Origin: a virus
Direction: 5' to 3' (one strand)
Length of the DNA stretch: 22,974 nucleotides
IMG/VR virus record: IMGVR_UViG_3300044627_005332
Location: 1 to 22,974 of that record
Part shown: positions 7,747 through 14,735 of the stretch, piece by piece
Numbering within the stretch: position 1 is the first letter of the stretch
How the letters are laid out: every line of letters begins with the position of its first letter
The notes under the pieces: generated by a model
The model's input: the letters and a program-made list of their open reading frames with translations, nothing else
The model's database searches: none
What the model was told of the DNA's origin: nothing
Made by a program: the position numbers and the translations under genes

Positions 7747-7800
7747 TTATTTCTTTGGTTTCTTCTCTTCCTTTTTAGGTTTTTCTACTTTCTTTGCCAT
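7747..7800 (-). CDS. 17-aa lysine-rich micropeptide
   Basis: A tiny open frame encodes MAKKVEKPKKEEKKPKK: 9 Lys, 3 Glu and 2 Pro in 17 residues. The case for translation is its start region: AAGGAGGT at 7812-7805 is a near-perfect Shine-Dalgarno sequence 4 nt before the ATG, and no other start codon is served by it. A CTATTTAT promoter candidate begins 33 nt upstream of the ATG and an intrinsic terminator follows the stop by 17 nt, so it could form its own transcript of roughly 100-140 nt. It follows the Mre11-Rad50 gene by 33 nt. Possible roles are a nucleic-acid-binding peptide, a small regulator, or an RNA with a coding side function; none can be chosen from sequence. Confidence 0.65.
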   Translation of the reverse strand: MAKKVEKPKKEEKKPKK

Positions 7801-7804
7801 AAGC

Positions 7805-7812
7805 ACCTCCTT
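7805..7812 (-). promoter_or_regulatory. Near-perfect Shine-Dalgarno AAGGAGGT before the micropeptide
   Basis: AAGGAGGT on the minus strand, four nt before ATG at 7800. Among the strongest ribosome binding sites in the window, it fixes the start of the 17-aa frame and argues against chance. Confidence 0.85.
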
Positions 7813-7819
7813 CCCTTTC

Positions 7820-7833
7820 GGTATAATAAATAG
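7820..7833 (-). promoter_or_regulatory. Candidate promoter P1 (CTATTTATTATACC)
   Basis: CTATTTATTATACC begins right after the stop codon of the Mre11-Rad50 gene and 33 nt before the micropeptide start. It shares CTATTTAT and its exact position with P2 upstream of the 49-aa gene, and CTATTTA with P3 upstream of the 337-aa gene. The motif is a proposed phage promoter core; no -35 element was identified. Confidence 0.5.
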
Positions 7834-10800
7834 TTAATTGATGTAAGCAAATCCCTCTGAATCTTTTTGAATTTCAATAATTTTATCAACTGAATCTTTT
7901 AGGGTATCAAGATGGGTAATTAATAAAACAAGCTTAAACTGCGTCTTAATCATCTCCAATACTTTAATAAAACTTTCTAAGTGTTCTGCATCAAGAGAAG
8001 TGGCAGGTTCATCAAGAATAAATACATCACTTACAGGCAGGCTTCCACATTTAATCAAAGCCAATCTGATAGCCATAGCAACCAATGACTTCTCAGCACC
8101 AGAACAGTTTTCAACCGCTCTTGGGCTTGCATTTGGATGCTGAATATAAATCTCTAGTTTCCCATCTTCATTTGCAAAGTATGCCTCAAACTCCACAATA
8201 TTTGATAATAGAGTATTAATCTCTTCGTTAATCACAGGAAGTGTTCTCTTGATAAGTTCAAAAGGTATTCCGCTGTTATGAGTACATTTTAAAAACAATT
8301 CATAAGACGAATATTCTTTCTTTAGTTTATTCAATGCCTCTATCTCTGCTTCATAGTTATCAATCTGATTTTCTAATGTTGCAAGATTTACAATTGCTTT
8401 CTTATTCTCTTCTTCATCATTCTTAAGACATTCTGCACTAAAGTTTTTCTTCTTAGTGAGATTGTCTCTTTCACTTTTTAGTTCATTAATATTGTTATAA
8501 AGATCCTTATTAGACTCATAACGATTAATAATTTTTTCATTTTCAACAAGTTCAGATTCAACTTCAGATTTAGTATTTTGAAGAGCAATTACTTCTTTAA
8601 GAAGAGTTGAGGTTTTCTTCTCCGACTCAAAAGATTTTATATTTAACTTTGTATATTTGTCTATATATTCATTAACCTTATCAATGTCTAGCTTTAATAG
8701 ATCTCCGCGTAGTTTTGCTTCTTGCTCCTCTAGCGCCTTTAAAGCCATCTCTACGACTGAGATTTCTTCTAAAGAATCTAGTGCGCTCTTCTTAAAATGG
8801 CACTCTTTATATTGGTCTTTACCGCAGGCGGCGACATCTAATAGTTTTGCAGATCCTTTATAGATCGAAAGATGATTAGTTTTAATCTTTTTCTCATAGA
8901 TTAAAGCATCAATTTCTTTCAAAACCTTCTTGGAAACTTCTTGTTTTTCTTTAAGTTCGCTAATATTAAGTTTTTCTACAACTTGCTTAATCTTCTCGAC
9001 TGTTTCTTCGTGCGTCTTTATCTCTTCGTTCTTTTTTTCTATACCAGAAGTTGTCAAGAATAGTTGTGAATTAAGTTCGCCATGAATTATCCATGCCTTC
9101 TCTATGTCAATTGGCTCTTCAACCTTAGATAAATCAACGTTTAACTTGTTAATTTTGTCTTGGATATTTTCAAGTTCTGCTTTTGATAAATTTACAGTAT
9201 TGTTAGTTTCCGCTAATTTATTAATTGCTAGATGATGTTTAGCGTGAATATCTCCAAGGATTTTTGAGTAATCCTTCTCGGACTTCTTAATTATTGTTTT
9301 TAATTCATTGGCATATTGATTTGCTGGCTTATGTTTGTTTTCAAAGATTTGTAGATCCAAAAAGTTAGCAAGAATTTCTTTTCTTCTTGTCGAACCTTCG
9401 TTGATAAAATCTAATGAACCATGCTGGGTTGATAATGAAGTATTACAGAAATCTTCAATAGTTCCAATCTCTTTGCGAATGTTTTTATCTGTCTCATTTC
9501 TATCATTACCATTTAATGGATCGCCAGATAATTCAGCCTCAACAGTGGTCTTACCTTCCTCAACTAGCTTGCCTTTTGATTTCTTAACGTTCTTTTCTGT
9601 TTCTCTGAAAATATATAAATTATCTTTGCCTAAACAAATTTCAACAGAGCCTTTACCAAGCGTCTTTCTTTCATTAACAATGTCAAAATTTTTACGAATC
9701 TTCTTTGAAGTTGAATTAAATAAAGTATAAAGCAAGCCGTCAATAATGCTAGATTTGCCAGAATAGTTTTTACCAAAGACGCCAACGATTCCAGACATCT
9801 CGCTGAAATCTATCTTATTACCTTCTTTATAATTAAAGAGGTTATCCCACTCAAACTTCTGAAGGCTCCACTTTACATCTCTTGCAACTCCATCGGCTAC
9901 TTCGGAATCGAGATTAAATTTAGTGTTAATCTCCAGCACATCTTGTATTTGCTCTTCAGTAAGATTCTCGGATGTAAGGAATTCTCGAATTAGTTCTTGC
10001 TGAACGTTGTTGTCTCGTAGATTTAACTTTGTTTTGTCTACATCTTCAATCTCATTTTCAACTTCTTTTGCGTGCTTATTGACTATAACAATGGATTTTG
10101 GCTTACATCTATTGTTAATATCGTCCTGAATTTTTTGTACTTCGTCTTTTGAGTAATATTTATCTAAAATTAATCGAACATGGGAATTATCTGGAGCGTA
10201 TATTTTTCCATTTATTTTATCAAGTTCTATTGTTATGAATGGATTTGGGTTATTAAAACAAATCGGCTTTACGCTCCATTTATCTTTACTTTCAATATCC
10301 CAAATTAAAATTCCCTTATCTACGTCTTCTCCAAAATTCTGCTGAACTAGAGACCCACAATAAGCAACTTTATCAGTCAGAAATTGTTGTTTATGAATAT
10401 CCCCAAGAAGACCATAATCAAAGTCATCAAAGATCGACAAGTCATCATCGGTGTTTTTCATCGCCCATCCTAGATCAGTCTTGGCTCCTTGAATTGCTCC
10501 GTGGTAAAGAGCAATATTAATCTTGTTTGGATCTGTTGGTTTTATCCAATTATCTCTATCAAAGATTGAGAGAACATTGAGACAAAAATTATCGTTTATG
10601 TGATGTTCACCAGAGTTCTTTAATAGATGAATGTCTGGGTTGTTTAATGCCTCTACGATTGGAGTAATAGCGTCCTGACGATCTAAGTTTTTTAGATTAC
10701 CATCATGATTGCCGAGAATAATGTAAAGAGGAGCAATATCTGCTAGATTTGTAAAAAACCTGCTTGCAACTTGAACAAACTCTGGTGAAATGTTTGTTTT

Positions 10801-10944
10801 CGTGTGAGCAATATCTCCGCAAATTATAATCTTATTAACTTTCTCTTTCTCAAGAGTATTATACATTTGTTCAAAGACGTTTTCGTAAACACCATGATGT
10901 TTTAAATTTTTAATGTGTATGTCACCTAGGTGGCTTATTTTCAT
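7834..10944 (-). CDS. Fused Mre11 nuclease-Rad50 SMC ATPase (gp47-gp46 fusion)
   Basis: One 1036-aa protein carries both halves of the Mre11-Rad50/SbcDC complex, which processes DNA ends for recombination. Residues 1 to about 300 are a metallophosphatase-fold nuclease: LGDIHI (D8, H10), CGDIAH (D44), LGNHDG (N79, H80, D81), YHGA (H148) and LGDIHK (H184). Residues from about 360 to 1036 are an SMC-type ATPase: Walker A GKNYSGKSS (391-399), long coiled coils, a cysteine pair at 707 and 715 in the hook position, signature CSGAEKS (947-953), Walker B VFILDEP (D978, E979) and H-loop LLITHLD (H1011). T4 encodes these as separate genes 47 and 46. I chose ATG at 10944 because it overlaps the primase stop as ATGA with AGGAG just upstream. 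An ATG at 10998 would add 18 residues inside the primase gene and before the conserved LGDIH strand. Confidence 0.95.
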   Translation of the reverse strand: MKISHLGDIHIKNLKHHGVYENVFEQMYNTLEKEKVNKIIICGDIAHTKTNISPEFVQVASRFFTNLADIAPLYIILGNHDGNLKNLDRQDAITPIVEALNNPDIHLLKNSGEHHINDNFCLNVLSIFDRDNWIKPTDPNKINIALYHGAIQGAKTDLGWAMKNTDDDLSIFDDFDYGLLGDIHKQQFLTDKVAYCGSLVQQNFGEDVDKGILIWDIESKDKWSVKPICFNNPNPFITIELDKINGKIYAPDNSHVRLILDKYYSKDEVQKIQDDINNRCKPKSIVIVNKHAKEVENEIEDVDKTKLNLRDNNVQQELIREFLTSENLTEEQIQDVLEINTKFNLDSEVADGVARDVKWSLQKFEWDNLFNYKEGNKIDFSEMSGIVGVFGKNYSGKSSIIDGLLYTLFNSTSKKIRKNFDIVNERKTLGKGSVEICLGKDNLYIFRETEKNVKKSKGKLVEEGKTTVEAELSGDPLNGNDRNETDKNIRKEIGTIEDFCNTSLSTQHGSLDFINEGSTRRKEILANFLDLQIFENKHKPANQYANELKTIIKKSEKDYSKILGDIHAKHHLAINKLAETNNTVNLSKAELENIQDKINKLNVDLSKVEEPIDIEKAWIIHGELNSQLFLTTSGIEKKNEEIKTHEETVEKIKQVVEKLNISELKEKQEVSKKVLKEIDALIYEKKIKTNHLSIYKGSAKLLDVAACGKDQYKECHFKKSALDSLEEISVVEMALKALEEQEAKLRGDLLKLDIDKVNEYIDKYTKLNIKSFESEKKTSTLLKEVIALQNTKSEVESELVENEKIINRYESNKDLYNNINELKSERDNLTKKKNFSAECLKNDEEENKKAIVNLATLENQIDNYEAEIEALNKLKKEYSSYELFLKCTHNSGIPFELIKRTLPVINEEINTLLSNIVEFEAYFANEDGKLEIYIQHPNASPRAVENCSGAEKSLVAMAIRLALIKCGSLPVSDVFILDEPATSLDAEHLESFIKVLEMIKTQFKLVLLITHLDTLKDSVDKIIEIQKDSEGFAYIN

Positions 10945-11879
10945 ATTACTCCTAATTCTTGTTGTAGTATTGTATCGTAATTCATTAATCTGGCACAAGA
11001 TTTTCTTTTCTGAAATTCTTCTTTCGTCATTTCACCAGCATCTTTATATGGCAGGATATCTACCTTATAAACTTCAATATCGTAGTTTATTAACTTTCTT
11101 ATAATATCATTTTCTTTTTTACTTGCATCTGGATCCAGTGCTGTATAAACAGTAGAATCATAACTGACTATTTTTTGAAATAATTTACTCTCTTCTCTTA
11201 AAGTCGAGCCAAGTAATGGGATCGCATTATTTCCGGCTTTAATTGCATCAAATATTCCTTCCACAAGTACAATGTCGCTATCAAAATCAATATATAGCTC
11301 ATTAAATATAATATCCTTAGAGACTTGTGGCTGTTTGAATTTGCTGAATTTATCACCAACAACAGTTCTTCCCACAAAGAAATTTAAGTCTCCTTCTGTA
11401 TTAAAAGAAGGGATAATCACACGATCTTTGTATTCTCCTTCTGAGCAGAATCCGATCTTCCAATAAAGAGTGTCTTGAGGAGTTATTCCTCTCTTTTTCA
11501 GGTAATTAGAATATTTTTTAAAAGATATTGGATTAGAAATAGAAGTTAGTGTTGTAAAACCGTCTGGCAAAGAAACTATTTCTTCTGTTGCCTGTTCTGT
11601 TTCTGAGAACAAATCATCAAGATTTGTATTTAAATCAACTTCTCCGTCTATCTGTTTCCATTTCTGGAACAATTCAAACGTGGCTTTCTTCCTCACAAGC
11701 TTTCTTAGGTTGCCGCGAGAATCGCATACCCAACACTTGAATTTTCCTTTTTCAAAATTTATTGATAATTTCTTTTTTCTGTGATCACAAAATGGACAAT
11801 GGTAAATATATTCATTTCCAACTTTATGATATTCGCCAAGAAAAGAGCTTATAATATTTAGCTTTTCAGAGATCTCCAT
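10941..11879 (-). CDS. DNA primase, DnaG/T4 gp61-like, 312 aa
   Basis: The enzyme makes RNA primers for lagging-strand synthesis. An N-terminal zinc-binding domain shows C28-P-F-C31 and C49-W-V-C52 (CX2C-X17-CX2C). A catalytic Toprim core follows: RVIIPSFN (153-160), IVLVEGIFDAI with E207, and TALDPDAS with D249 and D251. The length is close to T4 gp61 (342 aa) and much shorter than bacterial DnaG, and there is no fused helicase domain, so a separate phage or host helicase is expected. The start overlaps the resolvase gene by 22 nt, and the stop overlaps the Mre11-Rad50 start as ATGA. The three genes therefore form a translationally coupled replication/recombination unit. Confidence 0.92.
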   Translation of the reverse strand: MEISEKLNIISSFLGEYHKVGNEYIYHCPFCDHRKKKLSINFEKGKFKCWVCDSRGNLRKLVRKKATFELFQKWKQIDGEVDLNTNLDDLFSETEQATEEIVSLPDGFTTLTSISNPISFKKYSNYLKKRGITPQDTLYWKIGFCSEGEYKDRVIIPSFNTEGDLNFFVGRTVVGDKFSKFKQPQVSKDIIFNELYIDFDSDIVLVEGIFDAIKAGNNAIPLLGSTLREESKLFQKIVSYDSTVYTALDPDASKKENDIIRKLINYDIEVYKVDILPYKDAGEMTKEEFQKRKSCARLMNYDTILQQELGVI

Positions 11880-12382
11880 TGTAAATAACCTGCTTTGGCA
11901 ATAATAAAACTGTCACTTCTATCCATAGATCCTGGGACTGGATTTCCGTGGGCGGTCAATTCTACCTTAAAATCAGGTTCTTTGTCAAGTACTCGCTCAA
12001 ATACGACTTCTTTTGCTTTTCTTCCCTTCTCAATTTTAACACCATATGATTTTCTTGCTGTTGCTGCCGAGATAAATTGAGGTATAAGACCTATTATATC
12101 ATAACAAATCCATGAAACAATACCATTAAATCTCATAAGGGTTGAAATAGTTTTTGCAGAGGACATCCCCTTTGAGAAAGACATCAAAGGTTCTTCTATG
12201 TATACTGCTTTAATATTATATTTTTTATCGAGCTCTTCAACATACTTCTTAATATTTGCAGATTTTACGAATAAATCTTTTACCTTTTCAAGACGAACAG
12301 CTTCGCAAGAGACTATTTTACCCTCTTCGTCTAAAATCGTAAATGCTGTAGTTGTTGTTGATACGTCAATGCCTAAAATCAT
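11858..12382 (-). CDS. RuvC-like Holliday junction resolvase (RNase H fold), 174 aa
   Basis: The protein begins MILGIDVSTTTTAFTILD, a first beta-hairpin with catalytic D6, as in RuvC-type resolvases. The second acidic site is AVYIEEPL (E63/E64) and the C-terminal pair is in SMDRSDSFIIAKAG (D154, D157). Together these give the four-acidic-residue RNase H-fold active site. Such enzymes cut branched DNA and would debranch concatemers before packaging, the job T4 gives to the unrelated endonuclease VII (gp49). The gene heads the operon with primase and Mre11-Rad50. No clear Shine-Dalgarno sequence precedes the ATG, which is unusual in this window, but the start is fixed by the closeness of D6. 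A related RNase H-fold nuclease of another type cannot be fully excluded. Confidence 0.85.
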   Translation of the reverse strand: MILGIDVSTTTTAFTILDEEGKIVSCEAVRLEKVKDLFVKSANIKKYVEELDKKYNIKAVYIEEPLMSFSKGMSSAKTISTLMRFNGIVSWICYDIIGLIPQFISAATARKSYGVKIEKGRKAKEVVFERVLDKEPDFKVELTAHGNPVPGSMDRSDSFIIAKAGYLQWRSLKS

Positions 12383-12421
12383 AATATAATTGTACCATTA
12401 ATTAAAAAAGTCTTAATACAA
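12383..12421 (-). other. Short A+T-rich intergenic gap before the resolvase
   Basis: The gap is 39 nt and almost all A and T. A weak TATTTAAT (overlapping the previous stop codon) resembles the proposed promoter core but lies about 47 nt from the start codon and has no leading C. No terminator-grade hairpin or Shine-Dalgarno sequence is visible. It marks the border between the structural block and the DNA-processing operon. Confidence 0.4.
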
Positions 12422-13720
12422 TTAAATATCTAATTTTAATTTAATTGTATAGTCAGTATCCTTTGTCTTTCGAAGAGGGTTTGCTAATTTTGCTATTCCT
12501 ATCATTTCTCCTTCTTCATTATAGATGGCTATTTCACTTATATAAACTTGTGGATTATATTTTGATTCATAGTTAGAAAAAGAACTGGAAATAGCATTCT
12601 TAACAACAATTTTATCATTCTCATAATATTTTCCGTCAGATGGAATAAATAAAGCATTTGAAGAAGCAGTATGAGTTGTACCATTAACAGTTATAGAAGA
12701 AGTTTGTCCTAGCAACAACTTATCTGATTGGCCTCCGCTGATAAAAGTTCTGTTGTTGCTCCAAGTAAAATCGTTTTTATCAGCAGTACAAAACATTGTA
12801 AGAGTATTAACTTGATTTGATCCTTGAAAATTTATTTCAAATGAAGCAGAAACAATAGGGGTATTAAATAAGGCATTAGTTGTTGTAACTTTATGAGAAC
12901 CAAAATGAACCCATCTTAAGTTATCGGACACTGGAGCGTTAGAAAAATTTACATTGAAAACAGAGGAAGATACTGGCTGTATATATCTTTCACTAACTGA
13001 AGCTAGTTGAGCACTTCCTGTTAATATTATTATTCCCTCATCGTAAAGAATTGATCCTATTTCTGCATTAATAAGAGAAGGATTAAACGATGAAGAAGTT
13101 TGGATTATTTTTGTATCTTTATATTTATCAGATGCTTCAGCTACAAGAGTTCCAGTTACATAAATTTTTAAATTTAAAGTTCCTGGTTGTATTTTATTTC
13201 CATAAAATGCTTGTGGAATTTCTATTAAATTTATATCTTTTTTAGGTCTAATGTAGTATTGGTAGTTATTTGCAGATAGAGGATTTAAAAAAACTTTAGA
13301 TTTATACTGAGGGACTCCATCATCCTCTAAGTACTCGCTTATCTTTAAGTTGGTATTTTCTAAATTATATTTTGGAAATACATTTCTTAGTGCTAAAATT
13401 TTTTTAAGAGTTAAATATTCTGTATATAAATAGTCAAAAGTGTTTCCAGCTTTTCTTATATAATTCCTTTTTATTGTTGGATTGTATGAAAGAGTGCCAG
13501 AAAATTCATAATCTAAAAATACATTACTTTTTGTAAATTCTTCTGTAACAGAGCAAGTATAATTAAAGTTGTTTTCTAAAAAGGTTACAGAGGAGCTTAG
13601 TCTATTTCCTTCACTTATCTGATCATTAACTGTTAAATTGCCATTGTATAAAACAATTTTATACGATGGATTACCTACTATTGTGTTATAGAATAAATCA
13701 TTTTTTTCAAATTTTTTCAT
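12422..13720 (-). CDS. Virion structural protein, 432 aa, paralogue of the next-upstream gene
   Basis: A Ser/Thr/Asn-rich, probably all-beta protein without signal peptide or membrane segment. Its C-terminal region (about residues 310-432) matches that of the 333-aa protein: KNDFTWSNNRTFISGG, then KIVVKN, then YISEIAIYNEEGEMIG and AKLANPLRKT, ending KLKLDI. The middle also shares a SILYDEGIIILTG strand pattern with GTLFYQAGIVVLN. It carries about 40 extra residues (QSDKLLLGQTSSITVNG onward) inserted in the shared region. From memory, related sequences occur as unannotated structural proteins of aquatic phages. It follows the 333-aa gene by 1 nt with no obvious Shine-Dalgarno sequence, so coupling is likely. 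Exact virion location (tail, baseplate or head) is unknown. Confidence 0.8.
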   Translation of the reverse strand: MKKFEKNDLFYNTIVGNPSYKIVLYNGNLTVNDQISEGNRLSSSVTFLENNFNYTCSVTEEFTKSNVFLDYEFSGTLSYNPTIKRNYIRKAGNTFDYLYTEYLTLKKILALRNVFPKYNLENTNLKISEYLEDDGVPQYKSKVFLNPLSANNYQYYIRPKKDINLIEIPQAFYGNKIQPGTLNLKIYVTGTLVAEASDKYKDTKIIQTSSSFNPSLINAEIGSILYDEGIIILTGSAQLASVSERYIQPVSSSVFNVNFSNAPVSDNLRWVHFGSHKVTTTNALFNTPIVSASFEINFQGSNQVNTLTMFCTADKNDFTWSNNRTFISGGQSDKLLLGQTSSITVNGTTHTASSNALFIPSDGKYYENDKIVVKNAISSSFSNYESKYNPQVYISEIAIYNEEGEMIGIAKLANPLRKTKDTDYTIKLKLDI

Positions 13721-13721
13721 T

Positions 13722-14723
13722 TTAATAATCTAATCTAACAGATAATGTATAATTAACAGCATCAGTATTTCTTAGAGGTTCACTTAATTTTGCAGTAGCC
13801 AACAATTCATCTGTATCTGAATACAGCCCAACGGTCGTTATATATGAATAATTTTTATCAGTTGGAGTATTCTTAACTCTAATTTTGCTTCCACTTAAAT
13901 AAGTAGGATTGGAGCTGAAGTTGAATTCGTTAGCATCTATTCTACAATTATAAACCGTAGAGTATAGTTGAGTATTATTATTAAATTGTAAATTAACAAC
14001 CAATCTTCTGAACGAATCACAAATTTGGTCAACAGAAGCATATGTAAATCCAAGATTTGTTGATCCAGTTCCTGAGCTCGAAGATATCCAGTCTGTAGTA
14101 TTAATGGTATCAGCATTGAGCACGACAATTCCTGCTTGATAAAACAAAGTTCCGTATGTCGTACTGCCAGATGTTAAGTAATAATATTCTCCAGCTGGGG
14201 AATCTGCATAAATTGTGTTAGTTGATACACCAGTGTCTGTTAGAGTTCTTGTTCCAGCTAGCGGCGTAGTAAATGATGAAGTTCCTAAAGTTAAGCTAAA
14301 AGTTCCGTTAGCTTTAACTTCATCTTTTGTAAGAAGCCTTGATAGAGGAATAAAAATTGCGCTACTAATAACAGTAGAAGATGTGTTAACAGTAAAGTTT
14401 TTAAGATTTCCAGTTACATCAAACCCTAATAAAGTTTGGGCCATTAAATTATACATTCCAAATTTAGAAAGTACTTCTTCATATACAGTATAGCTACCGC
14501 TTTTAACTCCAACAGCAATATCAAAAATATGATTAGCTGATGAGCTTAAATAAGGATAATCATAAACCGATTGAAAAGTTCCAGCAGGAAATTTTTTTAT
14601 GTTTGTATCATTTGGCCATGTTCCATAAGTTCCAGAAACAATTGTTCCAGTTATAGGAATAAATTCTGACAAAACTTCTTTAGCTGATTGAATATCGTTC
14701 TCATTAAAAAATTTATAACTCAT
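13722..14723 (-). CDS. Virion structural protein, 333 aa, tandem paralogue
   Basis: A beta-rich, Thr/Ser-rich protein beginning MSYKFFNENDIQSAKEVL. Its last 76 residues (258-333) contain RIDANEFNFSSNPTYLSG, KIRVKN, YITTVGLYSDTDELLA, AKLSEPLRNT and a terminal VRLDY, aligning position by position with the end of the neighbouring 432-aa protein. The order Asn-Glu-Phe strand, loop, GLY strand, AKL-x-x-PLR, final LD-aromatic/Ile looks like a compact beta domain for assembly into the virion. GGAG upstream of the ATG serves as ribosome binding site, and the gene starts 12 nt after the 337-aa gene. No enzymatic motif is visible. Confidence 0.8.
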   Translation of the reverse strand: MSYKFFNENDIQSAKEVLSEFIPITGTIVSGTYGTWPNDTNIKKFPAGTFQSVYDYPYLSSSANHIFDIAVGVKSGSYTVYEEVLSKFGMYNLMAQTLLGFDVTGNLKNFTVNTSSTVISSAIFIPLSRLLTKDEVKANGTFSLTLGTSSFTTPLAGTRTLTDTGVSTNTIYADSPAGEYYYLTSGSTTYGTLFYQAGIVVLNADTINTTDWISSSSGTGSTNLGFTYASVDQICDSFRRLVVNLQFNNNTQLYSTVYNCRIDANEFNFSSNPTYLSGSKIRVKNTPTDKNYSYITTVGLYSDTDELLATAKLSEPLRNTDAVNYTLSVRLDY

Positions 14724-14735
14724 TATTTTACTCCA

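Noticed and set aside
9335-9730. 131-codon plus-strand open frame
   Set aside because: It lies wholly inside the ATPase half of the fused Mre11-Rad50 gene, antisense, with no ribosome site and a composition expected of a shadow frame.
10945-10998. Upstream ATG adding 18 residues to the Mre11-Rad50 protein
   Set aside because: It would overlap the primase gene by 58 nt and add residues before the conserved first strand; the ATGA overlap with AGGAG at 10944 is the better start.
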